Shown here: one piece after another, positions 1-11,413 of the stretch | Position numbering within the stretch: the stretch's first letter is position 1 | How the letters are laid out: every line of letters begins with the position of its first letter | Assembly (NCBI RefSeq): GCF_033958435.1 | Contig: NC_134150.1 | Coordinates: 36,017,501 to 36,081,500, forward strand | DNA length: 64,000 bases | Origin: Carettochelys insculpta | Taxonomy: Eukaryota; Chordata; Testudines; Carettochelyidae | Direction: 5' to 3' | Translations under genes and position numbers: made by a program | The notes under the pieces: generated by a model | Database searches by the model: none | What the model was told of the DNA's origin: nothing | Seen by the model: only the letters and a program-made list of their open reading frames with translations

Positions 1-50
1 GTACTCCTTGCTGTGACTGTGACAGGTTAACTGAAATTGTATTATTCTAA

Positions 51-1509
51 TACACGTTGAACCTCTCTAATCTGGAATGCTCTCGTCTGGCAAACTCCGT
101 AATCTGGCATGAGTTTAATTCACTGGATGGCCACACCTGTGATAGGTGGTTAAGTGTGCTGTGGTCCCATAAAGTTTGTTTACAGTCCTGGCTCTCAGTG
201 TTCTGTGCTGTTTAGCTCTAATTTACCCTAAACGTCTAAGAGCCCGGTAAGCAACAGAAGAGTTAGTAATGTCCTAGAACAGGGGTCGGCAACCTGAAGC
301 TCTAGAGCAGCACATGCCTCTTTAAGGAGTCATTTGTGGCTTCAGATGCTGCTTCCGTGACACCTCTTGTGGCTCCCTCCCCCACCGCCGCTGAAACAGT
401 GAACCAAATATAATTGATTCACTAGCTGGCAGGGCAGCGGGAGGGATCCAGCCATTAAACCAATCAAATCCAGTTTCAGCTGCATCAGGGCAGGGAGCCT
501 TCCTTCTGCTGGGTGCACGTGGCTGCTCAGGTGCACGTGGGCAAGCGCTCCTGTGGAGCCAGCTGCATTGTGCCCCTTCCCAACTGTAACTTGGGCAAGG
601 GGCTGTTTTTCAGGTTGGCTACTTGGGTTCCCTTTTGTCGTCGTCATCGGATCGATGGACTACCATTATTATACTTGGGTTCCCTCTGCCCTGTGCTCTC
701 AGCACAGCCCTGAGGAGTCGACTCCACCTATCCTCCCCTGCTCGACTCCCCCTCACCCAGAAGGGAGCCTTGCCATCCTGCTGGCTGCATAAGGACTTGG
801 AGTCAGAGGCCCTCACTCCCTAGGGATTTTTGCCACCACACCCACTGCCTGGCCATGCTGCCACACCCAATTTGCTAACAATAAAAAAAGCCAGCACTGT
901 AGCCAGTTTGGTGTTGAGGTGGGTTGAGCCCCGGAATGGGTGGGTGGATGGGTTTGGGGCTGAGAGGGGTTAATCCTGGGGATGGTGAGAGGCGGGGGGG
1001 TTGCAGGATGCAGGGTAAAGCTTGAGCATAGAGGGGCAGATTTGGGACCTGAGATGGGTGAAGGCTGGAGATGGGGAGGAAGGATTAGGGGCTGAGGGAG
1101 TACAGCCTGGGAACTGGGTGGGTCATGGAGGGTTGATGCAAACATTACTCCTTCCTGCTCAAGAGCCTATCCTCAGGCACAGCATTTTCCTTGTCTTCAT
1201 TTGCGCCCCAGTCCAGGGGTGAAAGTTCTAAAGCTTTCTAACTGGTACAAATCATTGTGTGCACACTGCTCTTAAAATCGGGGTTACAGGAAGTACAGTT
1301 TGTTACTTTTTATGGACTGTTTCATATTTACATGCATTGCAGCTCTTGAACTATTGATTTTTGTAACTGAATTTGAAAAAATGGCTTTTCTTGCTATTTT
1401 GGTTGCAGCCTGCTGAGTTAGAAAATATTGACCTCCTGTTGTCCAGAAAATTCTCTCATCTGGCACCAGTCAGGTCCACCAGGGTGCCAGACAAGAGGTT
1501 CAACCTGTA
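51..1509. mobile_element. TA-flanked TIR DNA transposon (Tc1/mariner-like MITE), interrupted
   Basis: The left end reads TACACGTTGAACCTCT and the right end is its near-perfect inverse, AGAGGTTCAACCTGTA, so the outer TA dinucleotides fit a TA target duplication. The same family recurs at 28724-29026 and 43833-44203. The left 200 bp matches the inverse of the interior of the 28.7-kb copy (shared tract with CTGGCTCTCAGTGTTCTGTG at about 190), and 1420-1509 matches that copy's other end. The copy is inflated to 1.46 kb by foreign sequence starting at 280. The superfamily name is inferred from the TA duplication and TIR style; no transposase is encoded. Confidence 0.7.
280..1200. mobile_element. 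hAT-like insertion inside the 51-1509 element (right limit uncertain)
   Basis: CAGGGGTCGGCAACCT at 280-295 is a typical hAT-type terminal sequence. It interrupts the surrounding TIR element, whose two halves resume on either side. The interior is GC-rich in 820-1140 with G-rich runs and has no credible reading frame. The matching inverted end was not found, so the right boundary is approximate. A second hAT-like start (CAGGGGTGAAAGT) near 1213 suggests a composite of two insertions. Confidence 0.5.
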
Positions 1510-1566
1510 CATTCAATTAACTAACCAGGAAATGGGTAAATAAGGTAGGAATACATATGCCAAGAG

Positions 1567-1886
1567 GGAAAAAAAAGCAGTCAAGTAGCGCTTTAAAGAC
1601 TAACAAAATAATTTATTAGGTGATGTGCTTTCGTGGGACAGACCCACTTCTTCAGACCATAGCCATACCAGAACAGACTCAATATTTAAGGCACAGATGC
1701 AACCAGTTTTGGTTCTCTGTGCCTTAAATATTGAGTCTGTTCTGGTATGGCTATGGTCTGAAGAAGTGCGTCTGTCCCGTGAAAGCTCATCACCTAATAA
1801 ATTATTTTGTTAGTCTTTAAAGTGCTACGTGACTGCTTTTTTTGTTTTGATAGTATATAGACTAGCACGGCTCCCTCTCTGTTAAT
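1567..1886. mobile_element. PLE-derived head-to-head palindrome P1
   Basis: The left arm (about 1567-1700) is the inverse of the 3' end of the Penelope-like element at 32.66-34.95 kb, and the right arm (about 1705-1886) is the same terminus in direct orientation. They meet around a short non-paired centre. Shared words include CTTTAAAG, the TTATTAGGTGA region, and the block with CTGTGCCTTAAATATTGAGT. The 12-bp direct repeat ATATGCCAAGAG at 1555-1566 and 1887-1898 flanks the whole unit. The right arm has an extra tail (GATAGTATATAGACTAGCAC onward, about 1848-1886) absent from the left arm. Confidence 0.85.
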
Positions 1887-1899
1887 ATATGCCAAGAGA

Positions 1900-2670
1900 G
1901 ATCTCCTTTAGACAGGAAAATGCTCCAAATGAAGCTCTAAAGGTGGAGGATATTCAAAAGAAAACGAGAAAATGATTTTTGAACAGTGTGATTTTTTTTC
2001 TATGCACCAAGATTATCAGAGGTTACTGCACATGTCTTTGAGTGATTATGCTCAAATATTGTGTAAATAGATATTGCTACACGTATTGCAAAGATGGTCA
2101 GCATGAAATCAACCAGGTAGCATTTGCATTTTACATCCCTGAAAAATGGACTGCACTTTTATGAATTTTTGAAGGTAGACCAGTTTGTATGAAACATTTT
2201 TATATTCATGAAAGGTTAGTTCTATCCCAGATCTCATTAAGAGACCTCTTTAAATGTTTTAGTAGTGGCACATTCATTTCCTGTGCTGCATATTGAAAGG
2301 AAATGGTCCGAACTTGTTTCAGAGACTTCAATGTATGTATGAAAATATGTGAAACTTGCTAAAGGATTATGTGATGAATTATGCAAAGGCTAAATATGAG
2401 CCAAGTAAAGCAATAACCTAACAATGAGAATCCCTTGCCACACAGGCCAGCTGAGATATACAAACACAGAAACAAAATGTTGTGCAAGGATATGCAAGAA
2501 AGAGGCAACTGCGCAATTTTAGAGCTGCAATTAAAGGAGAGAAAAGTCATACTCTTTTCGATCATCTATCTATTCTAATTAGGGACATGAAATATGTCAG
2601 GATATAGGGTCGAGTGTAAATCTATGTAGTAGCACTGAAGTTGCTGGGGTTATGTTAACATACACCAGAT
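1900..2670. other. No gene seen; AT-rich non-coding stretch
   Basis: No reading frame with recognisable protein similarity and no clear repeat end was identified. Small frames are random in composition. Confidence 0.5.
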
Positions 2671-2671
2671 A

Positions 2672-2935
2672 ATGGAGCTGACAGGCACTGTGGGCCCCTG
2701 GGAAAGTGGGAGGGGTGTCTGGCTGTGCACTCCCAGAAGGGGCGGTGCCTAGGTTGGTAGGGGTGGGGCCAAGGGCAGTTGACCTTAGCATTGCCAGAAC
2801 TTTAGTGCTGGGCCCTCTGCAGCTGCGTGAAGCAGCCCAGAGCTCTGGTCCCAAAGTAGCAGCAGTGGCATCCAGAGCTCTGGGCTCCCTTGAAAGGCCA
2901 GGAGCTGGCGTAACAGCCCTCTTTGTTTCTTCTCC
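2672..2935. repeat. GC-rich interspersed repeat, family G copy
   Basis: A G/C-rich tract whose word order (CTGTGGGCCC, a GGGGCGG-like stretch, CCTTAGCACTGCCAG-like and GGAAGGCCAGG-like blocks) matches 42900-43190 well, and 29330-29520, 53940-54280 and 57610-57955 more loosely. It sits in an AT-rich background. No coding capacity is recognisable. Class is unknown; a non-autonomous DNA transposon is plausible. Confidence 0.5.
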
Positions 2936-2939
2936 CCTA

Positions 2940-3117
2940 GGTTTACCATATTTGGCCTTTCAAAAGAGACACTCCCTCTCAGGGTGTCTTATCTGTATCA
3001 CTATCTACCAATTTACATTGTGTTAATATACTATAACACATTAATACAATGTGAATTGGTAGATATTTTACAGATGCATTCCTTCTCAGGGTGTCCTCTT
3101 TTTTTTATATGGTAACC
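2940..3117. mobile_element. Small fold-back MITE
   Basis: The ends are inverted (GGTTTACCATATTTGG against a right end reading ATATGGTAACCC). An inner inverted pair at about 3003-3029 and 3039-3064 (ATCTACCAATTTACATTGTG and its near-inverse) leaves a loop of only about 10 bases. A GGGTGTC word also appears in both halves. The whole 178-bp unit could fold into one long imperfect hairpin. No TSD was resolved. Confidence 0.65.
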
Positions 3118-3119
3118 CT

Positions 3120-4480
3120 CCCCTACATGCACACCTCTGCCCCCGTTGACAGGCCTGGCTCCACTTAAAATTTGGTCCATTATGTTACATCTCTCTCACT
3201 CCCTTTTGATTGGGGGAGTTATCCACCTTTCTCTCCTCCAATAGTACTTCTGGAGACAGCATGCCAAAGAATGGAACGGATGGAATGATGAATGAAATGA
3301 TGCTTTTCAAAGCAAATATTTTTGCCCTCTTAGTTAATCCCGCTATTTTAAATTTAAGTTACTTGTGACAGGAAGGCCCGTATTGGAGTGAAAGTTTTGT
3401 ATTGCTTTTTTCTTTCCTGTTCCTACTTTCCTTTCACTTTGACAGAGGCCGGGGTGGATGATTTGGATTCACAATGTGTGCCATTTTTTCCCATCATTCT
3501 TTTTGCTAAGTTGGTTTGGCTCTATTAATTGCTTTTCACTTATAATGAATTAGCAATATGTACAGCACCTTTTTGTATACTGGTTTCATATGTCTTTGTG
3601 TGCATGGTATTTAGCATATGAAAATAAAATTCTGTGTTTAAGAAAGTGGAAGTTTAAAATCTGGACTTATTTCCTAAAGCTGAGAGTGCAATGACAAAAC
3701 AACGGGAAGGAAGAAGCTCTGTAGGATATGGTAAAATTGAGCGAGTGCCCTGAAGTTCTTCACTTTGAGTTACCTTGAGGTGAGGGTGGAATTCAATTAA
3801 TTTTTTCCCACATCTCCCCTGAGGTCTTTTAATACTTGTTATGTGGCCTTTTGTTGTTTGTGGCTAGAGATTTGTGTGGAATAAATATGAAGAAGAGCTC
3901 AGTGTAAGCTCAAAAGCTCATTCTCACCATTAGAAACTGGTCCAGAAAAAGATATTTCCTCACGTTGGTGCTTTAGATTCATCTATGTGTGTATTAATAA
4001 TAATACATAACCTACTGTAGCACTTTCCAGCTGCAGCTCATAGCACATTTTACAATCTTTATTAAGTCTTGCAGCACTTAAATGGACAGAGGGAAGTTTC
4101 GCTACTTTGACTATTTCACCATGGCTGCCAAGGGATTGAGGGACAAACTCTGTCTTCATTTAATGTAATCACTTGGGATTTACTCCAGTGTGTGTTTTAA
4201 ACAGAATTTGTATCAGGGAGCATCAAGGCATGATCCTAAACTTGTTGAGTCAATGAAAGTCCTACTGTTGACTTCTGTGAGTTTTGGATCATGCCCTGCA
4301 AAATTCTTCCAGGTCATTTTGTGGCATTTCTGGAAGAGCTGGGATTAGAACCAAATTCTCTGATCTCCCAAGTTTTCTTTTTCACTTCAGGACCATCATT
4401 CATTTATCAGAGCTAAAGAGGAACTGTATTGATTTAAAGGGACAGGGTAGAAGACTAAGAAATACTTTTCCTACAGCTTA
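3120..4480. other. No gene seen; possible ancient repeat at 3990-4290
   Basis: At 3990-4110 an (ATA)n-like run followed by TAGCACTTT- and GCACATTTTACAA-type words resembles old CR1/L3-type 3' material found in amniotes. At 4200-4290 there is a tract of the kind GATCCTAAAC...CAATGAAAGTC...TTTTGGATCATGCCC. Both are too degraded to classify. The rest is unremarkable AT-rich DNA. Confidence 0.3.
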
Positions 4481-4488
4481 GAAATCGT

Positions 4489-4750
4489 GGCTACGTTTAG
4501 ATTGAAGAGATCTGTCGGCAAAAGTTACGCAAACGCATTGTGGAATTTGGGTATTTCCTGTGCACAGCTCTTCTGGGAGAGGCTTTTGTGACATTTGGCC
4601 CATCTACACAGGGCCAAATGTTGCGAAGCTCCCTCTACTGCAACTTTCCTTCTTCCTCATGGAACGAGGATGACCAGGATGTTGGCAGAAGGCTCCCAGA
4701 GCAGCAGACTACTGTCAAGAGACCTCTGGGCTTTCAACAGAAAACTGCAA
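4489..4750. mobile_element. Decayed GGCTACG-ended MITE
   Basis: The left end GTGGCTACGTTTAGATTG resembles the GGCTACGTCTACACT terminus shared by other MITEs in this window. The interior contains TGCGAAGCTCCCTCTACTG and GCATTGTGG-type words also seen in related copies. The right end is not identifiable. Confidence 0.4.
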
Positions 4751-7370
4751 TCTAGAGAGAGCTCGTATCAGGTATCAGAAAGGGTTCTTGGATGGTTTTC
4801 TTCAGAATGATTTTTCTATTCATTTTATTGACCAGTGCCTCTTTTATGGAAGAAATATGAAAGCAGAGCTGATCAAATCAGCTGTCATATCCAGAGCATA
4901 AATGAGATTGCACTTTTTTTTTTGTTTTCTTTGGATGGAATGGGCGGCACATCTCTGTACAAATTGACAAAGTCAGAATTTTTAACACTAGCTTATAACT
5001 GTGCAATGCATGATTGGTTATTAAGCTAATATCTTGGATGTCTCAAATTTATATCAATTTGGTTTAATTTATTACAGCTTGTCAAAACTGCCACATTTGA
5101 CTTCCTTAATGTATAGCTGTGTTGCAGGTATGGGCAAGCCCCCTATGACTGCAATTATGAAACACTGGGAAAATGATGTAGGCTTGGAATAAATGAATGT
5201 TGAGTGGGCTTAAACATGAGTAAATGGGCAGGTTTTGCACTCCTGCATCCCTGCCAATCATACCATTTAAGCTACTTCAAGCTCTATTGTAGTCATGCAG
5301 GGGAGGGGAGGAGTAGTCAAAGAGATGGTTATGCAAATCATGTCAGAAGTGTCAGCATTTGGAAGGCCAATAGAAGCATTTGCCATATAATTGTCCATAG
5401 ACACAGGGTGTTTGGACTGGAGTCTTTATTTGCATATGCAGGATTAGCAGCCTGTTTATTGTAGCACCCTTAGCTCTTAAGTGCACTTTAGCTGTTTTTC
5501 CAACAGCACAGGATTTATTCAGAGTGCTAACTTGCTGATAGACACAGCAAGGAGAGGAGTCGCCAGATGTCAGCAGAGTATGCAGGACCTCTCATCTGAT
5601 AGATTATATTTCATTTGTTTCCTTGAAATGGGTGACGTCTGTAGTAGGAACCAGTGGACTGAACTCAAATGTAATAAATTGTGATGGTTAGTGGTGACTT
5701 CAATGCGTACTAGTGCAATACTGGTGTCATTCTAGATATGCACATGGATACTAGTGGCTAAAAATAACAGGCTGATTAGTTCACTGAATTTCATATTATT
5801 ATTTAAAATAGCTATTTAATATTTTCTTTTCATTATTTTTCCAGCTTGAGGGGTGCAATCCACTGCCCAGTGAAGTCAGTGGGGCTCCGACCACACAGCA
5901 AGCTGGTTTTGAAATAATTTACACAATGTGGACTACATAAATTATTTTGAAATTCCTTATTTTGAACTTGGTTCCATCCAAAGTTTGGAATAGGCAGATG
6001 TTCTGAAAGTTCTATTACCCCTCATATGATGTGGGGTACCAGAACGGGAATGCTGCACTCGAAATGGCAGCACTATTTCAATCATGGAAAAAAGCAGCAG
6101 CGTTGTTGTTGTTTCAGGATGCATTTGTATCTCGAAAGAGCAATCGCTGTGTATACATAACCAAAAGGGCTCCCAGGCTAACTTCAATCAAGCTAGAGAA
6201 TGATTCCCAAATATCTGTGCATATTTATAAAAGTAAAAGAAAAAGTTTGATGAAACTATCCATGCATAATTCAACCCATGGCAGTTTTATATACCACTTG
6301 GTATACAGCCAGAGCCCCTTCTTTGTGCGTTTTACTGAGTCAGTCAGCTACCAAAATGTCAAAGGGAATTTCCTTAAATAAGATCTTCAGGAGCTGGCCA
6401 GTGTTTGTTTTTGTAATCTTTAATATTAATCTTTAGGGCTAAGGATAGATGCTTATGGGGATTTGGGTCCTTTCTGCATGGAAGGAAGATATTTGTTATA
6501 CCTTACAGTCTGATTAAAGAGATGTTGTCAGGTACTAAATCCATAAAACCTGACCATGCCTGACAGCTGCCCCACGCGGAAAGCCTCCTTTTGCAGAATC
6601 CGTGGATGTATTTATTTCTCAGTGCACCTATACTTCCCCCTAAATTAACTTGACTCTGTCAGCTTAACAACTAACAAGTTAGTTCACTTACGCTAATTCA
6701 AGGCCTAGTGTAGGAGGGTAAAGCAGAAGAGCTATTGAGAGAATAAATACTACTTTGCATTCCAGAAGTCGAGAGCTTTTAGACGAGTGACTGCTGTTGA
6801 GGTATGTTAATTTTTCTGGCAAAATACCTTGACAATGCCCTATTGAGAAATGTTCCTCTTCTGAGAAATGAAAATTGGATGTGATGTGCTAAACGGATCC
6901 CAGGGGTGGAAAGCCAGGACAGTATTGTGCTGTGCGCTTTTATCCATGCCAGTGTACAACTCCACTCTTTGTCCACATGCCACTTCCATGTCACAATGGA
7001 GGGCTGCCCAAGCCTAACCAGAGTGGCACTATGGCCCTGCCCAGTTGCAATGCCCAGAATGCGGAGCAGACATGAGTAGCTGCTGCAGGGGGGAGTGTGG
7101 GTTTGATCCCCAGCCCACCATCTCCCTCAGGCCTCCCACCTCACTGGGAAGGGTAAGGCTATAGTGTTGGGTCAGAGGGTGCTGTGGTTAGTGGTCGGTA
7201 CCTTCTCAGCAGCATGAAGTGTGTCCAGCCCTCTGTTTTCTGTCTCTCTGAATTGACCAAATAACTAGAGCACAGGCCTGAGAGTTCTTCTCTAACTGCT
7301 AGACAGCTCCTGAGCCTCGCCCTTCCCTGTTCTCTGGGGTAAGTTTTTTGACAATTTTAATTTCTGGTTA
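4751..7370. other. No gene seen; mixed non-coding sequence
   Basis: Several overlapping small open frames are present, for example on both strands at 5957-6381, but none shows recognisable motifs or a coding signature. No clear mobile-element termini were identified. Confidence 0.45.
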
Positions 7371-7790
7371 TCCATTCAGGTCCCAGGCAGCAGCAGTAGG
7401 GTGGCAGGATGCTGGCCACAGTTCCTTCTCATTTTTTATGTTCTTGTGCGCCAATGGGGCCAAGAGGCACTGCAGCCCCTAGGTAAGGTGTGTGGGTTGG
7501 GGGGCAGCTCCAGGTTCATGAGCAGACGGGACTGGGGGCAACCAGGCCTCAGTACCACCCAGAGTGGAGCACCTCATCCCCTAATCCTCAGAGCTGCTCA
7601 CAGCCCCCCAGGGCGGCCCTCCCTCAGCAATTTAAATGTCCTCAGGCTTTGGCTGCTACCACAGCAACAGCAGCAGCATCTGGGTACCCCTGGCCCTTTA
7701 AATCCCCAAACCCCCAGGAAATTGCCCCATTGACCACCTCACCTGACAGGCCTGATGTGCCCAATGACTTTCTTGTGCACCGAGATGGTG
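7370..7790. repeat. GC-rich interspersed repeat, family G copy
   Basis: Contains CAGCAGCAG tracts, CCTTTAAAT, and a CCCAGGAAATTGCCCC-type end shared with 29.4, 54.1 and 57.8 kb. Two overlapping 110-aa frames here are composition artefacts of the GC-rich repeat. Confidence 0.5.
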
Positions 7791-7845
7791 GTGATGCCTT
7801 ACCTCCACATGGGTGCACATAACAAAATTCATTCTGCACATTGAG
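7791..7845 (-). mobile_element. Fragment of the CAGTGTTCCCTCTA hAT-like family
   Basis: GTGCACATAACAAAATTCAT and the neighbouring TTCTGCACAT are, on the opposite strand, the subterminal part of the family whose fuller copies lie at 62456-62649 and 63067-63242. No ends are present. Confidence 0.45.
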
Positions 7846-9386
7846 GGTGTGTGGCAGGGGTGGAGCCATGGGGTTGAGGCGCAGGAAGGTGCACAGGGCT
7901 GGGGCAGAGAGTTGTGGTGTGAGGTGGTCAGGGATCTGAGTGAAGAGGTGGGCTGCAGGGTGGGGCTGGGGATGAGGGGTTTAGGGCGTAGGCAGCCCTT
8001 GGGGGAGAGAACTACCCTTCAGCCCTCTCTCACCAGAGTAGCCTCTGTACTGCCCCAGCAGCTCCAGCAGGCCTGGCATGGGGAACCCACCAATGAGGGG
8101 AGGTCTGGGAAAGTGTGGGTGGGGGACAGGGAAGGGGAGCTTTAGGACAGCTCTGAAAGGGGGCACAGCAGGGAGAAGAATCTCTCCCCTGGATGTGGCA
8201 GCTCCTGGTTGGGGCTGGTGGGTAGGAGCATCTGTAATCTGTGTGGCTGTGATTTGGGACTCCAACCACCCTGAATTTGGACCCTGGGTGGGTCACAACA
8301 ATCAAAAGGCCATTGAGGAGTCCTCTTAAAAGAAAGTTTGGGAGCGACTCCCTGCTCCTGGGAGCTGACAAAACACCTCCATGTGATATTAGATTTGCGC
8401 TAGCTGTGAAAGAAGAGGTCACTTCAGAACCTGTGACAGCTACTTTGGGAACTTGACAGTAATCTAACTGCAAGCACTTATGCCAATGTTTACAAATGTC
8501 TCTAAAAGATGTCTTGAGATAGAGAGAAATATACCTATCTGCCTTCAGACACACCCAGACACTTCTCTCTGTGTACACATTGGATTGGTTTAGGTGCAAC
8601 AGAACCCCATTTTTCTGGCCCACCATAACATCTCTCGGTGTTAACCGAACAACCAGCACACACAGGCCCAGAAGCTGGAGAGCTCCCTTCTGGCTGCTGA
8701 ACAGCAGCATTGCCTCGCACTTTCCTATTCTCTGGTTTATCTGATTTATCTCAGGCCCTGGTTCTAATTAGACAGGATAAATGAGCTTCTACTATCTGTT
8801 TAAATGTTAAATGAGGGATATGGTGAAGCTTGAAATTAAGGGAGCCTGTTATGGATAATTATGGAGGAAACTCAGTGTGGTTAGCTAAGATAAAGCAAGG
8901 TTCAGAGTATGAGCATTTATTGCTCAAAGGAAGGATAGTAACTTGGGTAGTTGGTGACCACCTGTCTTTCTCCATATGTGGTGGCACTTTGTTAGTTAAT
9001 TGTATGTCGTCTGTATCCAAAGATGTACCTCTGCCAACCCTCATTTTCTGTCTTAAAAAGTCACCATATTCCTTTCTAGAGGCACTAAAGAAAGTCATTT
9101 GGCTTTCTGCATCTCGGAGGGAACAGATTCCGCTGAGCTGTCACCAATGAACTATGAGAAGCACTGGTATTTAACCTCCCCTTGTGTGTGTGTGCTCCCA
9201 TGTATGGAGTGTTGTGTAGTGTTGCAGCCATTTGCATATTTTCTACATTCCAGCACTAAAGGCAAAGTGGTAGTTGCAGTTTGTCTGTAATAATGGCCTT
9301 TGAAGATAAACCAATGACTTATGAATACACAGGGCATGTGTACTGTGCTATACTGTATTTGTACACCAACTGTACAGTAAAATGGC
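7846..9386. other. No gene seen; GC-rich then ordinary non-coding DNA
   Basis: 7846-8300 is GC-rich and probably repeat-derived. A 226-codon open frame on the minus strand (8030-8710) has no recognisable domain, and half of it lies in the GC-rich repeat, so it is not called as a gene. 8700-9386 shows nothing identifiable. Confidence 0.4.
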
Positions 9387-9398
9387 CTGGTCTTTCAA

Positions 9399-9589
9399 CA
9401 AGAAGTCCTGTGGCACCCGATAGATTAACAGATATTTTGGAGCATAAGCTTTCATGGGCAAAGACACACTGACAAAGCAGATTTTTGCCCATGAAAGCTT
9501 ATGCTCCAAAATATCTGTTAGTCTATAAGGTGCCACAGGACTTCCTGTTGTTTTTGAAGATACAGACTGACTCAGCTACCCCTATCATA
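9399..9589. mobile_element. PLE-derived head-to-head palindrome P2 (divergent subfamily)
   Basis: The left arm carries, inverted, the same words as the right arm: CCTGTGGCACC, AGATATTTTGGAGCATAAGC and TTTCATGGGCAAA. The arms meet near 9478. The flanks CTGGTCTTTCAA (9387-9398) and CTGATCTTTCAA (9590-9601) form a 12-bp TSD with one mismatch. The right arm extends further, ending in ATACAGACTGACTCAGCTAC-type tail sequence equivalent to the extra tail in P1, P3, P4 and P5. Length is 191 bp. Confidence 0.8.
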
Positions 9590-10019
9590 CTGATCTTTCA
9601 AGGTATTGATGACTTGCAGCAAGGAGTAGGGCACATCCAGTTGCTACTAGCTTCAGTTAGCACAGAGTACCTCACAACAGCTTCAAAGGGTTGAACCTTT
9701 TCTTTACAGTTGTCAAAACTGGGTTGTGGGTGTAACAGTCAGAGCCAGGATCCACAAAGTCAGGAGTTAACCTGACCTTGCCTGTTCTTAACTCCACCAT
9801 GAAGCCACTGAGAGCTCCATGCCAGTCCCAAGCCCAGATGGAGGAGGAGGGTTGGTCAGATGTGTGTCGATGCGCTGACCGTCAAACAACAATATGAATA
9901 AAATCTGATGCCAGTACAACTAAATGTTAAAAAATGCCAGCTCGGACGTCGCCCGGATAAACGAAGTCTGCGATACCAATCAAGCGATCAGGGTTGGGTC
10001 AAGAAGTTGGCTACTGAAA

Positions 10020-10760
10020 GAAATTACAGCTAACACATATGCTATCCATTGGAACATGGAACATCTGAACACTGTGGGCAATTGGAAAACTAGAGCTGCT
10101 TCTGAAGGGGATGGAGAGATACCAATGTGATATACTTGGACTGGCAGAGATGCGTTGGATGGGATCAAGAGAGAGATGTGGTTGTGAAGTCATTTGGTCA
10201 GGAAATGAAACAAAGCATGAAGCAGGAATTGGATTTCTTCTTAGCAAAACAGCTAGAAGAGCATTATTAGGATACAAGCCGGTGAGTGCAAGAATTGATT
10301 GTCTCACGATTTGAAGAAAAACCATTCAACATCTCAGTCATTCAGGTGTATGCACCCATGTTGGACAGTACGGAGGAAGAGATTGAGCTATTCTGTAAAG
10401 ACTTGACAAAGATGTTAGAGGAGATACCGAAGAAAGATGTGTTGTTCATCTGAGGAGATTGGAATGTGAAGGTTGGAACAGATAATGAAGGTTGGGAGAG
10501 AGTCATGGGAAGGTTTGGATATGGAGAAAGAAACGAACAAGGTGAGAAACTGTTAGAGTTTGCTGCAGAGCACGAGATGATGATTTGCAATGCAGGATTC
10601 CAATGAAAGGATTGTGGGAAGTGGACATGGCGATTGAATGACAGGAAGTCCAAGAACATGATAGATATGATTTTGATAAGAAGAAGATGGATAACATCAG
10701 TACAGCAGTGCCGAACTTTCCAAGGAGCGGATATAAACTCAGACCACAGTCCAGTGATCG
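10020..10760 (+). pseudogene. RTE apurinic/apyrimidinic-type endonuclease domain, broken
   Basis: This would nick target DNA to start target-primed reverse transcription. The block CDILGLAEMRWMGSRE lies in the 10111-10314 open frame; its glutamate corresponds to the catalytic metal-binding Glu of APE endonucleases. The SDHSPVI motif, the conserved SDH near the domain's end, is at about 10739-10759 in the next open frame (10634-11413). Between them the frame changes and a stop replaces a probable Trp codon near 10452 (TGA in a D-W-N-V-like context). Not functional. Confidence 0.8.
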
Positions 10761-11413
10761 CAAACATCAAGATAAAACTCAAAAGAAAATGTAAGATACA
10801 GCTTAAGAAAAGAAGAGATGTGGCGAGGCTATCTGAGGAAGAAACAGGGAATGCATACAGAACAGCGCTTGAAGAGAAGATTAAGAATATTGCCACAGAG
10901 GAAGACCTGGATAAGAGAGTCGCAGGGATAGCCATCGCTATAGAAGGGGCAATTGAGAAGACTGTTCCAGAAGAAGAAAAGATCAATAAGAAGTGGATTA
11001 CCCAGGAGACACTGAAGTTGGCTCAAGAGAAAAGAGCATTGAAGATCAAAAGAGATGGTTCTGAGATGGCAGAACAGCAATATAAGATGAAATACAATGA
11101 GGTAAGAAAAGCAGCCAGAAAGGATAAGGAGAAATGGTTAGAAGAGCAATGTGAAGATATTGAGAGGTATTACGGTGAATGTAAGACCAGGAAGGTGTAT
11201 AAAACAATTAGGAATATTAATAGGAAATGGGAACTGAAGCAGATGGTGGTGATCAAAGATGAGGAAGAAGTACTCATGAACAGGGAGAAGATTGTGCAGC
11301 GATGGACGAGATATTGCATCGATCTATACAAAGCACGTTTGGACCCGTGTGTCTCAGAGAGACTGACTGAAGAATTGAAAGAGATCTCCTCCAAGCATCG
11401 AGAGCAAGACTGA
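10634..11413 (+). pseudogene. RTE end of endonuclease and linker region (259-codon open frame)
   Basis: The frame begins inside the endonuclease domain (SDHSPV at residues 36-41) and continues as a highly charged Lys/Glu-rich segment, as expected for the region between endonuclease and reverse transcriptase in RTE-type proteins. The Met at 10634 is internal to the ancestral protein, so it is not a true start. The stop at 11411 is followed by more degraded reverse-transcriptase sequence up to the CR1 insertion. This is the longest intact piece of the element. Confidence 0.75.

Noticed and set aside
7401..8145. Several 110-codon frames in both directions
   Set aside because: Low-complexity GC-rich repeat; open frames reflect base composition.
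8030..8710. 226-codon open frame on the minus strand
   Set aside because: No recognisable domain. It overlaps GC-rich repeat sequence and several other frames, and there is no splice or promoter context; most likely chance.
9399..9589. Palindromes as CRISPR repeats or TIR DNA transposons
   Set aside because: There are no regular spacers. The arms match the 3' end of a reverse-transcriptase-encoding PLE and are unequal in length, which does not fit simple TIRs.
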